Shown one piece after another: positions 22,901 through 34,994 of a stretch of 64,000 nucleotides of DNA. The DNA lies in assembly GCA_025267735.1 (NCBI GenBank), contig CM046298.1, positions 27,721,866-27,785,865 on the forward strand. Reading direction: 5' to 3'. The position numbers were made by a program, and so were the translations under genes. A model generated the notes under the pieces. The model was given only the letters and a program-made list of their open reading frames with translations. It made no database searches and was not told where the DNA came from. The stretch's first letter is position 1. Each line of letters starts with the position of its first letter. The DNA comes from Mactra quadrangularis. Its lineage: Eukaryota > Mollusca > Bivalvia > Venerida > Mactridae.

Positions 22901-25900
22901 AATTCTGTTCATCACATGGTATGTTATCATTGTATGAAGTTTCATAAAGATCTCACAATAAGTGGCAGAGATATACGCTTAATTGAAAACTTAAATGCAA
23001 TTGTTAACAACACCGGATGCCCACTCGTCCGAGTTTCGCCAATAAGCCGATTTTTTTCATTGAAAGTCCGGGTAATAAAACTATAACTACAAACCATATA
23101 AGTCAAAACATATACTACAATGAAGTTCTGCTATAAGGACCACCTTAGCTATTTCAAAATAAAGTGTTCTAAAATTTTAAATTTTACTAAGAATAGGGTC
23201 CCTATTAAATATTAAGATCAAAGCACTATTAAGACCATCACAGTAACTGCATTAACTCATGAATTTGGGATATGCATTTAAATACTTTTAGATAAATGTA
23301 TGACTTATTCTTTACAATTTAAAAAAAAAACTGATAAAAGCAATGAAAAATTACTTTTTCTAAAAGTTTGAAAAAATCATGCTGCAGCCATTTTTATCAA
23401 TGTTACCAGACGCTTATTAGAAATAAATCATCTGCTTATCAAGATTACAGACGATATGACAAAAAATACACAATGGAGAATTCTCGGTAAAAATGGAGCA
23501 ATTGACAATAATGTTGATTTTCCTCCATTGATTAGATAATATGGAGAAGTTTCAGGCCTTGTAGAAGGGTAGGAGAGTACTGGTTATAGACAATGGTCCA
23601 GGAAAGCTAGGTTAGGTGCACTGGACCCCGTAATATGACCTAAACTGTGTTGATACATCCTTAAATCTAGTAAAAAAAGTATAGTTTAATAAGATTCAGA
23701 TATTGTCATCAGGAGATGTTTTACATGAGCAATTTTAAGTCAGCTTTCCCCTCCGTAGGTAGCACTTAAATTCATATTAATTGTTAGATCATTTATTTAA
23801 TTACCTGTTTAACCATTGCTATCATTTTCAACAGTAACATAATGTTGGCACTTTCTGGTGGATAATGTATGTTCTTCCATGCTTCTATAACTTTGTTGAT
23901 AGGATGTTCAACATCATCTCTAGATGTACCAATACATAAACATTTATGATACTTCTCTATAGCTGATTGATAACATTCTACACTACAATATATTGTCTGA
24001 AAATATACAGAGTACAACTTACATAGTTTATACAATAAAAAACATTAAATCAAGGTGCATCAGCATGGTGCTAGTCAAAAAAATATTATTAAAGCATACT
24101 TGTATGTTTTTTCTTGAATATAAAGACTCTAGTGCCATTGAGTAAAAGTCAAAGTAAATTAGCCAGTTCAACATTATTTAACTTGGTTTCAACACTAACA
24201 GTGTCCTGGTATTCTGAGGATCCCCAAAACTTAGGAGTAACCTCTGTGAATAATTGCCATGTTCTTAGGTAAATTAGAGTTTCCATGAATTGTTTGTCAC
24301 AATTTGTGACTGTAAATCTGTATCCAAAATGTTTTAAGGATTTTTAGTGATCCCTACAGTAAAACAGTAAATGTTGAACCCTGTATTAAACATAACATGA
24401 CCCCATAAGATGATATCATAACAAAGATTCAATTAATAACTTCAAAGAAAAAAAATAGGGATGTCATCGGAAATCGCAATATCGATGTATCACCGATTCT
24501 TGACTGACAATCCGATATCGATTCGCAATTTAGAATATCAACGCAATCTAGTATTTTATAAAGCTATAAACTAAATGAAGGTGACCAATAATTTAACATA
24601 ACTGGGTTGTATTCATCTTATTTTCAAATGAATAGATGAAACAGGCTGTCAAGGACACAATTTGTTTTATGTCTTTAAACATCATGCATAACATCATGAG
24701 GGCATTATATAGTATATAAATATACTGGAGTTCTAGCAGTTTTTATTACATGTTAATAATTTACAATTACATTCCTTGTCTGACTCGATATATAGATATA
24801 ACCGATACTTGCTTTTCTTATTTCCGATATATCGATACACTTTTTTTTATCAATGACAGCCCTAAAAAAGACAACAACAACAGGTGGACTAGTATAACTT
24901 ACTCCACAGTTTGGACAATTAACTATGAGATCCTGCCTTACACCACAACATTCAGGATGAGGTAAAACTAAACACGGATTCTCGGTCAGTCTTCTAGCCA
25001 TCGCTTCTGCTGGTTCCAGTGATCTAAGACAATATTCACACGCTGTGTATTTGTAGAACTCATTCCATGCAAACTGACAACTCACTAATGGAGCTTCTTT
25101 AAAAATAACTTGATCTTTCTGTATGTGACTCTTTGCAAACAATCCTCGACCCTGAAGAAAATTAAAGTTTGAATAATATGCCCTGGCAAATTGAAATAAA
25201 ACTATCATAGCAGTGACTCTTCTCATATTTTGTAATTTTAAGGAAAGTATACTTTTAAGACATAGTCAATTTGGTCAAATAAAAAGATAATTTCATAGAA
25301 CCAAAGTTACTATAACTAAAACTAAGAAGCCAAACTCAATGTTAATTTTGTTTAATTGAAGTCTAGTTTATTGGCACCATTTAACAAATTGACATTAGTT
25401 ATTCACAGTCATTGCTTTAAATTTTCTCAAGCACTAGCCCGATTTAATTACATAGTGAAAGGCATAATTATCAACAAGTGCAACTTTATGAAATAAGTAA
25501 TTTACACTTGCCCCAACAAATTTTCACAAATCCCATGATTTGGACTACTGTAAAGACGATCACTGTATTAATCTTTAACAGTAAAACTTACAAGGTCACT
25601 TTTTAAGATACACCACAACAACCAGATGATGTGTTCTATGGACTTGCTTGCACCTTAATTTTGACGGTTTTTACAAGAAAAATATTTTTATTTCCTCTCT
25701 CGCTCATAAAAATTTGTTCAAACCACTATATAATGCAACTGAATAAATATTGGTTTTTTTTCTTCACTCACCCCATTATTTTCAAGAAAAATCCGTAGAA
25801 CACATGATCAATTTGTTGTGGCCTTAATGAAAAACAACGATAGACATTCAGACAACTGACAATTAAAAATACAAAGACACAAGTGAAATTTGGTTCACTG

Positions 25901-28900
25901 GGTCTTAGTCAACTAACTTTCATAAGAAACCAAAAAAGAATGCGCAACAAAGTAAATGTTGAACTTCTGCCTAGTAGGCTAGTAGAAGAATGTGATGGGC
26001 GGGTCGCGAAATCTGGGCAGGTTTATTTCGCGGATAAAATATCGAATTCCCCGGATAAAATATCATGAATGTTAAAAGGGCTGTAAAAGCATTATTATTT
26101 ATTCAATTTTCATAATTTTTTGTGTATGATAATTTAGACACATCCAATTTTACATAAAAGTTAAAAAATGAAATTATGAATTTAAAAGAACCCTAAATTT
26201 ACGTCTAAAGTTTGGTTAATTTTACATAAAAAATTATCCGCTAAATCCAATTTGAATTCCCCGGATAAGATAAAACTACCTACTACAGCATTATTTGTTG
26301 ATAAAATCTTATTTTTCTTCTTTCATAATAAAGATATTATACCAGACTTGAGATATAAAATTTAAAAATCAAATATTTGGATTAATTTAGTAGTAATTGG
26401 CATTTCAAAATGCACTGATATTTTATCCGCGAAATCCAGTTTGGATTCCCCGGATAAGATAAAAATCCCTTTAAAAGCATAATTATGTGTCCAAATGATG
26501 TATTTTCTATTTTATTTAACAGATCTTATATCAAACTTGAAGTACTGAAAGAAAAATGGAAAAAAATCAGTCAATTGATAACAAAAAGTCACCTTCAATA
26601 TACCGTATGAAATTCTATGATTTTTCTCAGTTGATATGTATGAGTGGACATTTTCATATATCTCAGATATCATAAAACTACCTATAAAAACATTATTATA
26701 CGTAGAAATGTTTTGTTGTTGTTTTTTGTTGCTATTATTATTATGATCAAGCAGGAAAACAACTAAATGAAATAGAGTAATTACTGTCAAGTTAATACAA
26801 ATAGCATGCCAATGTATGCTATCAACCATCAGAAAATCCTTAATAAGCTATCTATGCAGATAACTTCAGATTTCCCAGATATTAAAAATATCAGCAAAAC
26901 CGCCCTAATAGTCTAAATATTATAGATATTTCAATTTTTTAAAGTAAGCAAATATTACTATACCAATTGTAGTGTAAGTATTTTGGTACGTTTTGTCTTA
27001 AATAAAAAGTGCACGAAAATGATCATACGAGGATTGCGAAGAAAATATATATGATACAAAGTGTTTTGTATAATTTCGAGTGACTTTTACAAAAAGTTAG
27101 ATATATTCAAAATGTTATATTTTTGTAAAAGAATCAGCAAAATTACAATGTTTTATCAAAAAGTGATGGTATATATAAAACATATATGCATTATTAATGA
27201 ATATTGTTAATATATTCAGATCAATTCATTTTTTCAGTTTAATTAAAATTAATAAGATAAGCTGAACAATGTAATGCATGAATGGGAGCAGTTTTAGACT
27301 TTATGAAAACATCGGATGGGTAATTAAATAATGTACAAATTTAATAAGGTTTATAAGCATGTCTTAAAGTACTTAGCTTTTATATTTTAATTATTCAAGA
27401 CATTCAATTATGCAATTTTGTAATGTATGTGAAACCGTTTTCTACAGATAATATCAATTAGTTATGTTGATTGTATAAGTTAATCTCATCACATAATTAG
27501 ATATTTTAATACAATTGTACCATCTGTAGCATATACCTATTGTCAACGCATTAAAAATACTGATTAAATCAACCATATCAAATCAATTAATATAACAGCT
27601 TGACTCCAGCTATAAAAATATTATAATACACGTGTTCTAGAGTATACATATGACACGCGTCAAAAATGCTACTGTGTTTATCGCGATTATCCGATAACAA
27701 TTGTATATACATTTTAGAATTGTATATTCATAACAGGTATGTATTATAATAATTCAATGAATATTAAATAAATCAATGACAATGTTTAATGTAAAGTATT
27801 TTAAATATGGAGTACAAAAATCTGTTTTTTACAAAAGCTGTTGTTAACAAACATTATCTATAAGATAATAATTATAATGATATAAATAGATTGGTGTAAA
27901 GTAGTTTTAATACTAACCGAGAAAAAATGTTTCAAATTTTAATTACTGTTTTTACAAATATAATGACAATTGTCTTTGTCAAGTGTTAAAACACAACACA
28001 ATAGGATTAAAAGTTGAACATAGATAATAATTCTTTGTCGGCACTTTCGTTTGGTACTGCACGATGAAATAAATACGTGTTATAAATAATGTGTTATCGT
28101 TAAAGCATGAAGTGTGACATACATTATTTCAACTAATCACACATTTGTTCTTGTTTCAATTATGCTTGGGAAACTGTTTTAAAATGTTCACTAAATTTAT
28201 ACAACACCAAAAACAACTTTTAAGCCCAAACATTTAAAAATTGTTTGTGGCAAACAAAATAAAATGAACTCGTGAAATTGGGTATATTCAAATTCATAGT
28301 TTCACGTTAATATAAAACTCTCTAATTAACAATATTACTTATATATGCCTCCTTTAAATCGGAATATATTTGCTAATTTCAAATCTAAGCATGCGTTTAA
28401 AAATCCCTTTTATGAAATTTATCATAGAACAACCAATTAACATTTGGGCGAGTAATTGCACTTTTGTATGTTGTTTTTTGATATATGGAAAACATTTCTA
28501 GCGATCCATATCATGTTTAGTATATTTCTATGAATAATTGCACGTAGCGATTGTGATTTTACTATCATCTCGTTTACAATTAGTGTATCTCAAACTAGCA
28601 TTTCTAATATTAAAGTAGCAACTATTATTTAGCCCTATAAAAATGCGTTTGTTTAAATTAAATTCTCGGGTGAATCAAAACTTATCCGCACGGATATTTA
28701 CCAAAGAATTTTCTGCTGTAATTTAGAGGTGCATTTTTATCAACTAGACATTAATTATTTTACTGCTTAAAGTTGTATAACGAAGTTTTTTTAAATAAAG
28801 TTTGTAATAAAAGCAAAAAAAAACCACAAAACATTTGGACGCATAATAATGTTTTTATAGATAGTTTCATGATATCTGAGATATATGAAAATGTCCACTC

Positions 28901-29702
28901 ATACATATCAACTGAGAAAAATTACAGAATTTCAAACGGTATATTGAAGGTTACTTTTTGTTATTATTTGACTGATTTTTTCCATTTTTCTTTTAGTACT
29001 TCAAGTTTGATATAAAATCTGTTAAATAAAATAAAAAAAACATCATTCGGACACATAATTATGCTTTTAAAGGGATTTTTATCTTATCCGGGGAATCCAA
29101 ATTGGATTTCGCGGATAAAATATCAGTGTATTTTGAAATGCCAATTACTATTAAATTAATCCAAATATTTGATTTTTTAAATTTTATATCTCAAGTCTGG
29201 TATAATATCTTCATTATGAAAGAAGAAAAATAAGATTTTATCAACAAATAATGCTGTAGTAGGTAGTTTTATCTTATCCGGGGAATTCAAATTGGATTTA
29301 GCGGATAATTTTTTATGTAAAATTAACCAAACTTTAGACGTAAATTTTGGGTTCTTTTAAATTCATAATTTCATTTTTTTTTACTTTTATGTAAAATTGG
29401 ATGTGTCTAAATTATCATACACAAAAAATTATGAAAAATGAATAAATAATAATGCTTTTACAGCCCTTTTAACATTCTTGATATTTTATCCGGGGAATTC
29501 GATATTTTATCCGCGGAATAAACTTGGCCGCGAAATCTGATGACATCACGTAAAAACCTATAATTTACAATTGTCACAAATAAATATTTATTCTATCGTG
29601 TATCTGTGGGTATTTATTAACATTATTTAGTTATTATGTGCGGAAAGAAATCGGCTATACCTTTTTACTGTCAGTATTTTTCACTTCCACGCAGTCTGCC
29701 AT
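16918..29702 (-). CDS. SMYD5: SMYD5 protein-lysine methyltransferase (split SET, MYND-like zinc region), 11 exons
   Basis: The minus-strand coding exons are 29702-29661, 25151-24903, 23996-23805, 22773-22675, 22001-21939, 21363-21293, 20411-20305, 19304-19248, 18922-18828, 17720-17650 and 17020-16918. All have AG/GT junctions and matching phases, giving 1149 nt (382 residues plus TAG). Exon 1 encodes MADCVEVKNTDSKK and joins GRGLFA, the SET-N start. CEYC and NCPNCGTIYC...EC form the MYND-like zinc region. NHSCAPNAE (exon 9) and EVCISYLDG (exon 10) are the SET SAM-binding and active-site motifs. CNCPKC is the post-SET cysteine cluster. The C-terminus is a short acidic Asp/Glu tail, as in vertebrate SMYD5, which is longer (about 418 residues). 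Family members methylate histones and ribosomal protein lysines. All key motifs are kept, so the gene is probably active. Confidence 0.95.
17880..18210. mobile_element. MITE with GC-rich terminal repeats, copy 1
   Basis: Its ends are G- and C-rich (GGGGGATCCAAACTTTTTCG on the left, CCCCCCTTTGGATCCCCC on the right) and it holds AACCTTCGAACCACAACCAT and GGGTACATTTTGGAAA. The same internal sequence is found at about 30070-30370 (opposite orientation) and 51100-51385. It lies in SMYD5 intron 9, between exons 9 and 10. Confidence 0.75.
18735..18800 (-). repeat. tRNA-Pro-derived SINE head, solo
   Basis: It has the minus-strand head with GATAGCGCAGTTGGTAGC and GGGATTTGGAATCTCGTGTC but no body. It lies in SMYD5 intron 9, 28 bp downstream of the exon 9 donor. 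Confidence 0.75.
19045..19137. repeat. ~90-bp palindrome (MITE-like)
   Basis: CATCGAGGGTTGCCTGCAAG with ACTGTAGT is mirrored by ACTACAGT with CTTGCGGTCAACCCTCAATA, around a 25-bp loop. It lies in SMYD5 intron 8. A related end (GTTTGCGTCAAACCCTCGAT) occurs at about 59325-59352. Confidence 0.7.
20497..20722 (-). repeat. tRNA-Pro-derived SINE
   Basis: A near-complete minus-strand copy with a diverged head, the body TTGACAATAATGTCAATTTT-like segment, ATGGAGAAGTTTCTGGCCTT, and the 3' tail TGTTGACACAGCATTAAACC. It lies in SMYD5 intron 6. Confidence 0.8.
20817..21105 (+). repeat. Second tRNA-derived SINE family, copy 1
   Basis: The head reads CCGGCTAGCTCAGTCAGTAG ... GGGTTCGATTTC (boxes A and B), followed by ATACTTTCGTGGAGCTTAGT, a CTCCTACCAATGATTCTCAA segment and AGTAGGTTGACTGACGGCTG TTATATGACC. 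A reverse-oriented copy lies at 60958-61258. The 3' end resembles that of the proline-head SINE. Confidence 0.8.
21570..21916. mobile_element. hAT-type MITE with perfect 8-bp target duplication
   Basis: This 347-bp element has ends CAGGGCTTGAATTTA and TAAATTCGAGCCCTG. It is flanked on both sides by GTTAAGAT (21562-21569 and 21917-21924), an 8-bp duplication as expected of hAT insertions. It lies in SMYD5 intron 5, 15 bp from the duplication to the exon 5 boundary. It has no coding capacity. Confidence 0.92.
22084..22155 (-). tRNA. tRNA-like sequence, anticodon reads UGU (Thr), probable pseudogene
   Basis: The minus strand folds as a 72-nt cloverleaf. The acceptor GGCCGGA/TCAGGCT has one mismatch. 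The D arm GCTC/GAGC, anticodon stem CTCGC/GCGAG, 5-nt variable loop and T arm CTGGG/CCCGG are intact, with box B GGTTCGAGTCC. A T5 run follows at once, fitting a Pol III terminator. The loop CCTGTAA has C where nearly all tRNAs have U33, so it may be a tRNA pseudogene or a SINE head. It lies in SMYD5 intron 4. Confidence 0.55.
22787..23085 (+). repeat. Dispersed repeat, paired with 61978-62270
   Basis: From AACAAGAAATGTAATGCGGA through GCCGGATTTAAAAAC, ATGGTATGTTATCATTGTATG and CAACACCGGATGCC to the AGCCGATTTTTTTC region, this stretch is repeated in the same orientation in the LRRC74-like gene. Its ends are not clear. Confidence 0.8.
23505..23685 (+). repeat. SINE tail copy
   Basis: It has the body and 3' tail of the proline-head SINE (CAATAATGTTGATTTTCCTC, GAGAAGTTTCAGGCCTTGTA, AGCTAGGTTAGGTGCACTGG) without the tRNA head, in SMYD5 intron 3. 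Confidence 0.8.
24457..24864. mobile_element. MITE rich in TATCGATA, hAT-like ends, copy 1
   Basis: The left end is TAGGGATGTCATCGG and the right end ATCAATGACAGCCCTA, with subterminal ATATCGAT/ATCGATATA motifs on both sides. Related copies are at about 32665-33092 and a right-end fragment at 36505-36571. It lies in SMYD5 intron 2, 38 bp from the exon 2 donor. Confidence 0.75.
26016..29528. mobile_element. 3.5-kb foldback (Mutator-like?) element with ~730-bp terminal inverted repeats
   Basis: About 730 bp at 26016-26745 is repeated inverted at about 28795-29528, at roughly 95% identity by eye. Both arms carry periodic motifs such as GAATTCCCCGGATAA and TATCCGCGAAATCC. An 11-bp direct repeat CGCGAAATCTG flanks the arms (26005-26015 and 29529-29539) and may be the target duplication, although it resembles the internal motif. 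The 2-kb centre is AT-rich with no open frame of note. Very long inverted repeats with 9-11-bp duplications fit Mutator-like elements. It fills most of SMYD5 intron 1. Confidence 0.8.
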
Positions 29703-29948
29703 GGGTGTTGCCATTTGGAAAGTAGGCGGTGTGCGTGTTAATTACAAAAACGTGGAGATCGGTAAAGGTAGATCGCCTCTGTTCATATTTTCTGGCAATT
29801 CGCGCTAGTGATTTTCAAGAAATATTTTTTGACCACTAACAAGTCTAACAATCCTTCAAATGTACTTATATCCGAATCAATCAAGTGTTTAACAGTTTTA
29901 GGCGATAACAAAAATGTCTTTGTAATGTATTATGAGTTGTTGAAATGT

Positions 29949-30071
29949 ACGGTAGCATATTTCTGCCATCAGATAACTACATTTTGTAGTTAACTAGTTT
30001 CCAGCTAACGATTTCAGATAAGTGATAAGTAATGTAACTAGTTAACCACTTGAATAACCTGTTAGTCATGC
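29949..30071. repeat. Half copy of the TTAACTAGTTA foldback family
   Basis: It contains GGTAGCATATTTCTGCCATC AGATAACTACATT followed by TAGTTAACTAGTT and AACTAGTTAACCACTT. The matching right arm is missing. Full copies are at 38694-39091 and 45374-45490. Confidence 0.65.
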
Positions 30072-30370
30072 ATTGGCGGATTTAGCGGAGGGGGGTCAGG
30101 GGGGTGCGCCCCCCCCCCCTTGAATTTCCAAAATGTACCTGTCCATTAGTGCATTTCTTGACTGTAGTTGTTATTTAGTAGCATATAGCATTTTTTCTGA
30201 GTTGAACATAGATTAACTGGTTATGTAGTTTTTATAATTCATATGTTGCATTATTCTATAAAATGTGTATAATGTACTTGAATGTGGTTCGAAGTTTGGA
30301 TTTCTGCCCCTAGAAAAGTTTGACCCCCTCTTTTATTTTTCGAAGGTCATTTGAAGTTTAAAAGGGTCAG
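30070..30370. mobile_element. MITE with GC-rich terminal repeats, copy 2
   Basis: It starts TTGGCGGATTTAGCGGAGGG, then GGGGTCAGGGGGG and a C-run. It contains CCAAAATGTACCTGTCCATT and ATGTGGTTCGAAGTTTGGA, in reverse order to the 51100-51385 copy. Confidence 0.75.
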
Positions 30371-32660
30371 TATTATAATTTGACTTTTAACCCCATTTAT
30401 ATTAAAAATGAGCAGCATAATGAAAATGCAGGTTGTTTTGCTCCACTAAAGATATATGGAGAAGTTGACAACCATGTTGACGGATGTGTACTGGTTATGA
30501 ACAATGGTTCAGCAAAACCTGGTTAGGTGAGCTTGCAACCATTAAATGTCATTTTTTGTCAACACATCGATCAACTGAACAAAAATCAAGTATTTACAAA
30601 TAGTTAACAGGGTTTTATCCACCACATGATCACATAAAAAATAAAATATTTTCTTATGTAAATTTGCCAATTTTTAAAAAATACCAACAACACGGAAACG
30701 TATCTAAAATCGTCGATTTTCGATTGTAAATTTTCCAAATTTTTTACATTTACAATTATTTTGTATGTTAAATGTCTCAGTTTAATGGTTTGAAATAATC
30801 CACTAAAAGATCGCCGACATTTCACAAGAAATTGCCATTTTTTTTTTTGGAAAGAAATCATCAATTTAAACTGTCTATAAGTAAATTAATTTAAAAGTAA
30901 AATTAAAGACAGTGATATTTTAACAAGAGCAGTCAGAGAAGACAGCATGCTCGACTTAGTAAGTATTTGTCACAGGAGATGTGGTTGATGATAAGGAACA
31001 TACATACATGTATTTTAAAATTTGAAAATATAACCTTAAGGACTATGTTATTTACGAATGTCCTTCATGGCTTTAAAATAGGTGTGGTTGCAATAATTGA
31101 AATTTACAAATAATTTTCATAAATTTCAGTTTTCATTTTAATCCTAATGAAATAAATAAGTAAGTTCAATAGAAAAATATCAAAAAAGTGGTTTATGAAT
31201 ATTTATATTTTATGAAAAGTGAGTTTAAACATGTAAACTTTGTGCAAGTTTACATGCCATGTTGAAGTACAGTGAAAACATTTAAAATAAAATCTTCCAA
31301 TCAGATTGTGTACACCCCCGTACAGATGCACTAAGAGTTAAAAATAATTAATTTATACATTGTCTGAAATCGGTATAATAAAATATAAAGGTGTAATATG
31401 ACATGATTACTCAATCCACAAAGTTTCACTTTATTTGGAGAACGTGTTTTTTTTTTAAATATCGGAACGAATGTTACCCTGCGTTTATTTATCCTTTCAG
31501 TATATAATTTGGTTGCGTCTCAAATGACGCACTAGACACATTTTAACGCGTCATCACTGAAAAAATGCGTCTAAGGCGCAAAAAAAGGACAGTTGCGGAA
31601 ACACTGCCGCTTCCTGGTTCCTAGTACTTCCGAATATCAAAAAAATCTTGCTAAAGCTTAAGAGTATTGGATATGAATGGAACCAGCGCGGAACTGACAA
31701 TCCAATAATAAACAGATTACCATTTCAACGTCGTATAACTACTCGACCAAACCCACATCGGCATAATTGTAGGCGGGTCTAGCGGGGGGGGGGGTTAGTG
31801 GGTCTCTCTGTTGTTTTTGGACATTGGTCGTTCACGCAGTTTGGCTTTTATAAATCTTGCACTCTAAAATTTTTACACACCGCTGCATATTATAACTAAG
31901 AAAAAAAACCTAGCATATTTGCAAAGCCCCTAACCGCTCATCTTTTCAGGAACCACATAAATGACTTTTCCAGACGTATGTCAATATGACCTAAAAATTC
32001 AAATTCACCCCACGTGGTAATTCCTTCTGAAATTTAATGACCCTAATCATTGACACAGACTTTACAGAGCAAAGATCATCAGAGAGTGCTCTGTTATACC
32101 CAGCTATCAAATATCTATTAACGTCAATTTAGTGAAGTGTTAATTAGATATAAGTACTTAACTACTACATCGGATAAACATACAAGCATTTCTTTATCTG
32201 TTTAGTCAATCAACTGACAGTTCAAGGAGATTAACATTTCCTAGATTTCCCGCTAGTTCTCCTGCTGTGACGTGCTTCTTCTCTATACAAAATACAGTGT
32301 AACTTGATAAAGTCCGGACCTTGTAGAACCCGGACCTTGAGCAATCCGGCCAGGAGCAATCCTGAACCAACAGAAGTCTGGAAAAAATCCCTGTGTTCGT
32401 ACGGTTCAAAAGTTCTATATAAGAGCCTATGAACATGTGTTTCATGAGCTGAGTGTCTTTTAAGGCAATATTGGGTCATATCAACGCAATTGTAACTGAA
32501 AAAATCCGAATAGCGCAAAGCCGACCAGATACAAATTGACCCTACTGGGGGACAAATATCTATTGCGAAGATTACATTGTGAACATTCTAACATTACATT
32601 GTCTCTAGACTCGTTATGCGATGATAACTGTATAAATGAATAATTGTATTAGAACTGTCG
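30370..32660. other. Gene-free stretch with a SINE fragment
   Basis: A partial SINE body and tail lies at about 30449-30570 (ATATGGAGAAGTTGACAACC, GGTTAGGTGAGCT). A G-rich GGCGGGTCTAGCGGGGGGGG fragment at about 31770-31800 resembles the GC-rich MITE ends. The rest is AT-rich with no supported gene. Confidence 0.5.
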
Positions 32661-32664
32661 TTGA

Positions 32665-33092
32665 TTGGGCTCGAAGCGTATCGACGATATTGATATATCG
32701 AGATGTAGATATCGTCGATACACCGTTATATATCGATACATTCGCTGCAGAACTATACAGACCATTTATGTTGTCATAAACTCATACTGATATACAATGT
32801 ATGTATTTATCAAGAATGATAAGATATGAATGATATACCTCCTGTGGACTAGATCTGTTTCCTAAATGGTGGTGCCGTCAATGTTTTAGACCTACCAGTT
32901 TATGTTATGACAGTGCACCTGTTTCCACTTACGATAGAAGGTTCGTCACACAAATTTGACCATTAATAGTGACTTTTATTTATTTACCTATATAAGCTTT
33001 ATTTTCAATATTTCACAATGTATATCGATTATTGATCGGGGAAAAATATCGACGATACAGCGATATCGTTGGAATCGATGACAGCTCTAAAT
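32665..33092. mobile_element. MITE rich in TATCGATA, copy 2
   Basis: The ends are GGGCTCGAAGCGTATCGACG on the left and ATCGATGACAGCTCT on the right, with many ATATCGATA-type motifs near both ends. It is similar in plan and size to 24457-24864. Confidence 0.65.
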
Positions 33093-33230
33093 TGTATAGG
33101 AAGTTACGGCATATCTACGTATGAAACATATTATTATCTATAGAGATTTGGACGATCACCACAGGCTTCCCGCAGCTTAAAAACCAGATATATCCGGAAA
33201 TATCTAAAATCAGAACAATTTGGTCGGTTC

Positions 33231-33303
33231 CATTCTCGTATACCTATTGGTTATCAATATTCTCGATAAATCGTGTCTTGATAACCCCTTGGGTACGAGA
33301 ATG
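33231..33303. mobile_element. ~70-bp palindromic MITE, copy B
   Basis: It runs from CATTCTCGTA through GGTTATCAATATTCTCGATA and CTTGATAACC to GGGTACGAGAATG. The arms are near-complementary. No clear target duplication is seen. Confidence 0.8.
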
Positions 33304-34162
33304 TAATTGTTATCGCTGATTTTAATTTTAAGTGTCGTGAAAATGGGTCGGTCCCGGAAGAGTACAAATTTCTTATGTTTTACTGTATTTTACTTTTTAT
33401 CTGACGCTATGTGTTGAGAGCAGCAACCTTGCTTGTATGGTTTTATCGTTTTTTCTTCTTGCCAACATGAAACACAAACTCTGAGAGAATTTATGAATCA
33501 TATAAAGGATATTCTATATTTTATACTGTTAGCAGTTTATATAGACTTACAATACGCGAGTACTTCTAGCTGCAATGCTCAACATACGAGTGGTATTTTA
33601 AAATCGTATTATTTCTGTTGAAGAAACAGAACATTTTTCATATGGAATTTATATCTAAAGTGATGATTTTTAGCAGGGTTAATGGATTATATAAAATCTA
33701 AAGGTAATACAATTTAACTTCAGTTTCTAGTTTATTTTAGCTCAGTTAATAAAGTTATAGCGGATAGTTTTCCGATTATAATATTCAAAGGTAGCGATTA
33801 CGTCGTAGAAATCTCTTCACTCCCTCACAGATAACGCTGAGTAATTTCTTTGTTATAATTCTAACAGATGTTTTTCATTAAAAACTAAATTATCTACAAT
33901 TTTCATTGATCTGTATTGACGTACGTATAAATTTCAAAATTTGGCATTTCATCATTATTTGCTAAAATGTACGTTCAGGAATCAGGACTGCAAGCTATCA
34001 ACCGATGTCCATGAAAAGCCTATAGACTTTTATATAGACATATCATATTTCAATTTTTATTGGAACGGTTGCCATGGTGTTTATACAAGTTGTCAAATTG
34101 ACATGAGTCGTCTGCTAAACCAGTGAAGGTTAATAAACTGTTTAGATTTTTAAGGGTGGATT

Positions 34163-34385
34163 CAGAGTTTTTTCCAAGCTGGGCTGCCGAAGGGGATACG
34201 GGTGCAAATCCCAATCGAAGATTTTCATCCATTGATAAGGTATATGGAGAAGTTTCCGGCCTTGTGGAAGGGTAGGTGAGAACTGGTTATAGACAAGGGT
34301 CCAGGAAAGCTAGGTTAGATGCGTTGAACGCCGTAGAATAACCTAAAAATTGTGTTGACACGGTGTTTAACCAAGCATAAATAAA
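34163..34385 (+). repeat. tRNA-Pro-derived SINE, head decayed
   Basis: It has remnants of the head (CTGCCGAAGGGGATACGGGT) then ATTGATAAGGTATATGGAGA, GGCCTTGTGGAAGGGTAGGT, AGCTAGGTTAGATGCGTTGA and a 3' end with TGTGTTGACACGGTGTTTAA. Confidence 0.8.
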
Positions 34386-34994
34386 TTAAGCTCCCCTCCG
34401 AGGTAGATGCCAGATCTATTATTTTGAATTATATCGAGTATCTATGTTTTAATGCTACGGTTCCTTCCATTGGTAGATTAAGAAATGGTTCCAAGTTTGT
34501 GTGACTAGTAATATTTCTTGTTAGTGGTGCATAATGTGGTGAATAACCCCACTGACTTAAATACTCGATTATCGATATAGTGAATACAAAAATACTGCAG
34601 TGAGTATTTGAATCAGAGGGGTCTATGTATGAGGCACTAACAGTTGAATAAAATATATCAATATCATTTTGAAGGGTTCCATATATCGTATAAATATTTA
34701 CAACCCCTTATATTTCTGTTTCTATGTGAAAGCCATATCATTCTACCCATTTCTGAAATAGTTCTATCCTACATTTTCTTATCATTTCCTTGAGTCATAT
34801 CATGCAAAAAATCATTGAAAGAATCTATCATGTAGTCTATTTGCGGTTCCTAAAATTTACATGTTGTTACTGCTGGAACGGTTGGTATTTATTATAAAAT
34901 GTATTTAACATGCCACATGTTTTAGTACATGACAAACATTCCTATGTTCTTATCGAATAAACCTGATTTTTGATGTTTTTTGGTGTTTTTTGTG

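Noticed and set aside
26512..29015. ORFs at 26512-26829 (minus) and 28773-29015 (plus) with similar proteins
   Set aside because: They are the same stretch of the two inverted-repeat arms read in opposite directions; similarity comes from the repeat, and no known domain is seen.
32206..32518. Two overlapping minus-strand ORFs of 79 and 95 residues
   Set aside because: No recognisable motif, no splice support, and the two frames overlap on the same DNA.
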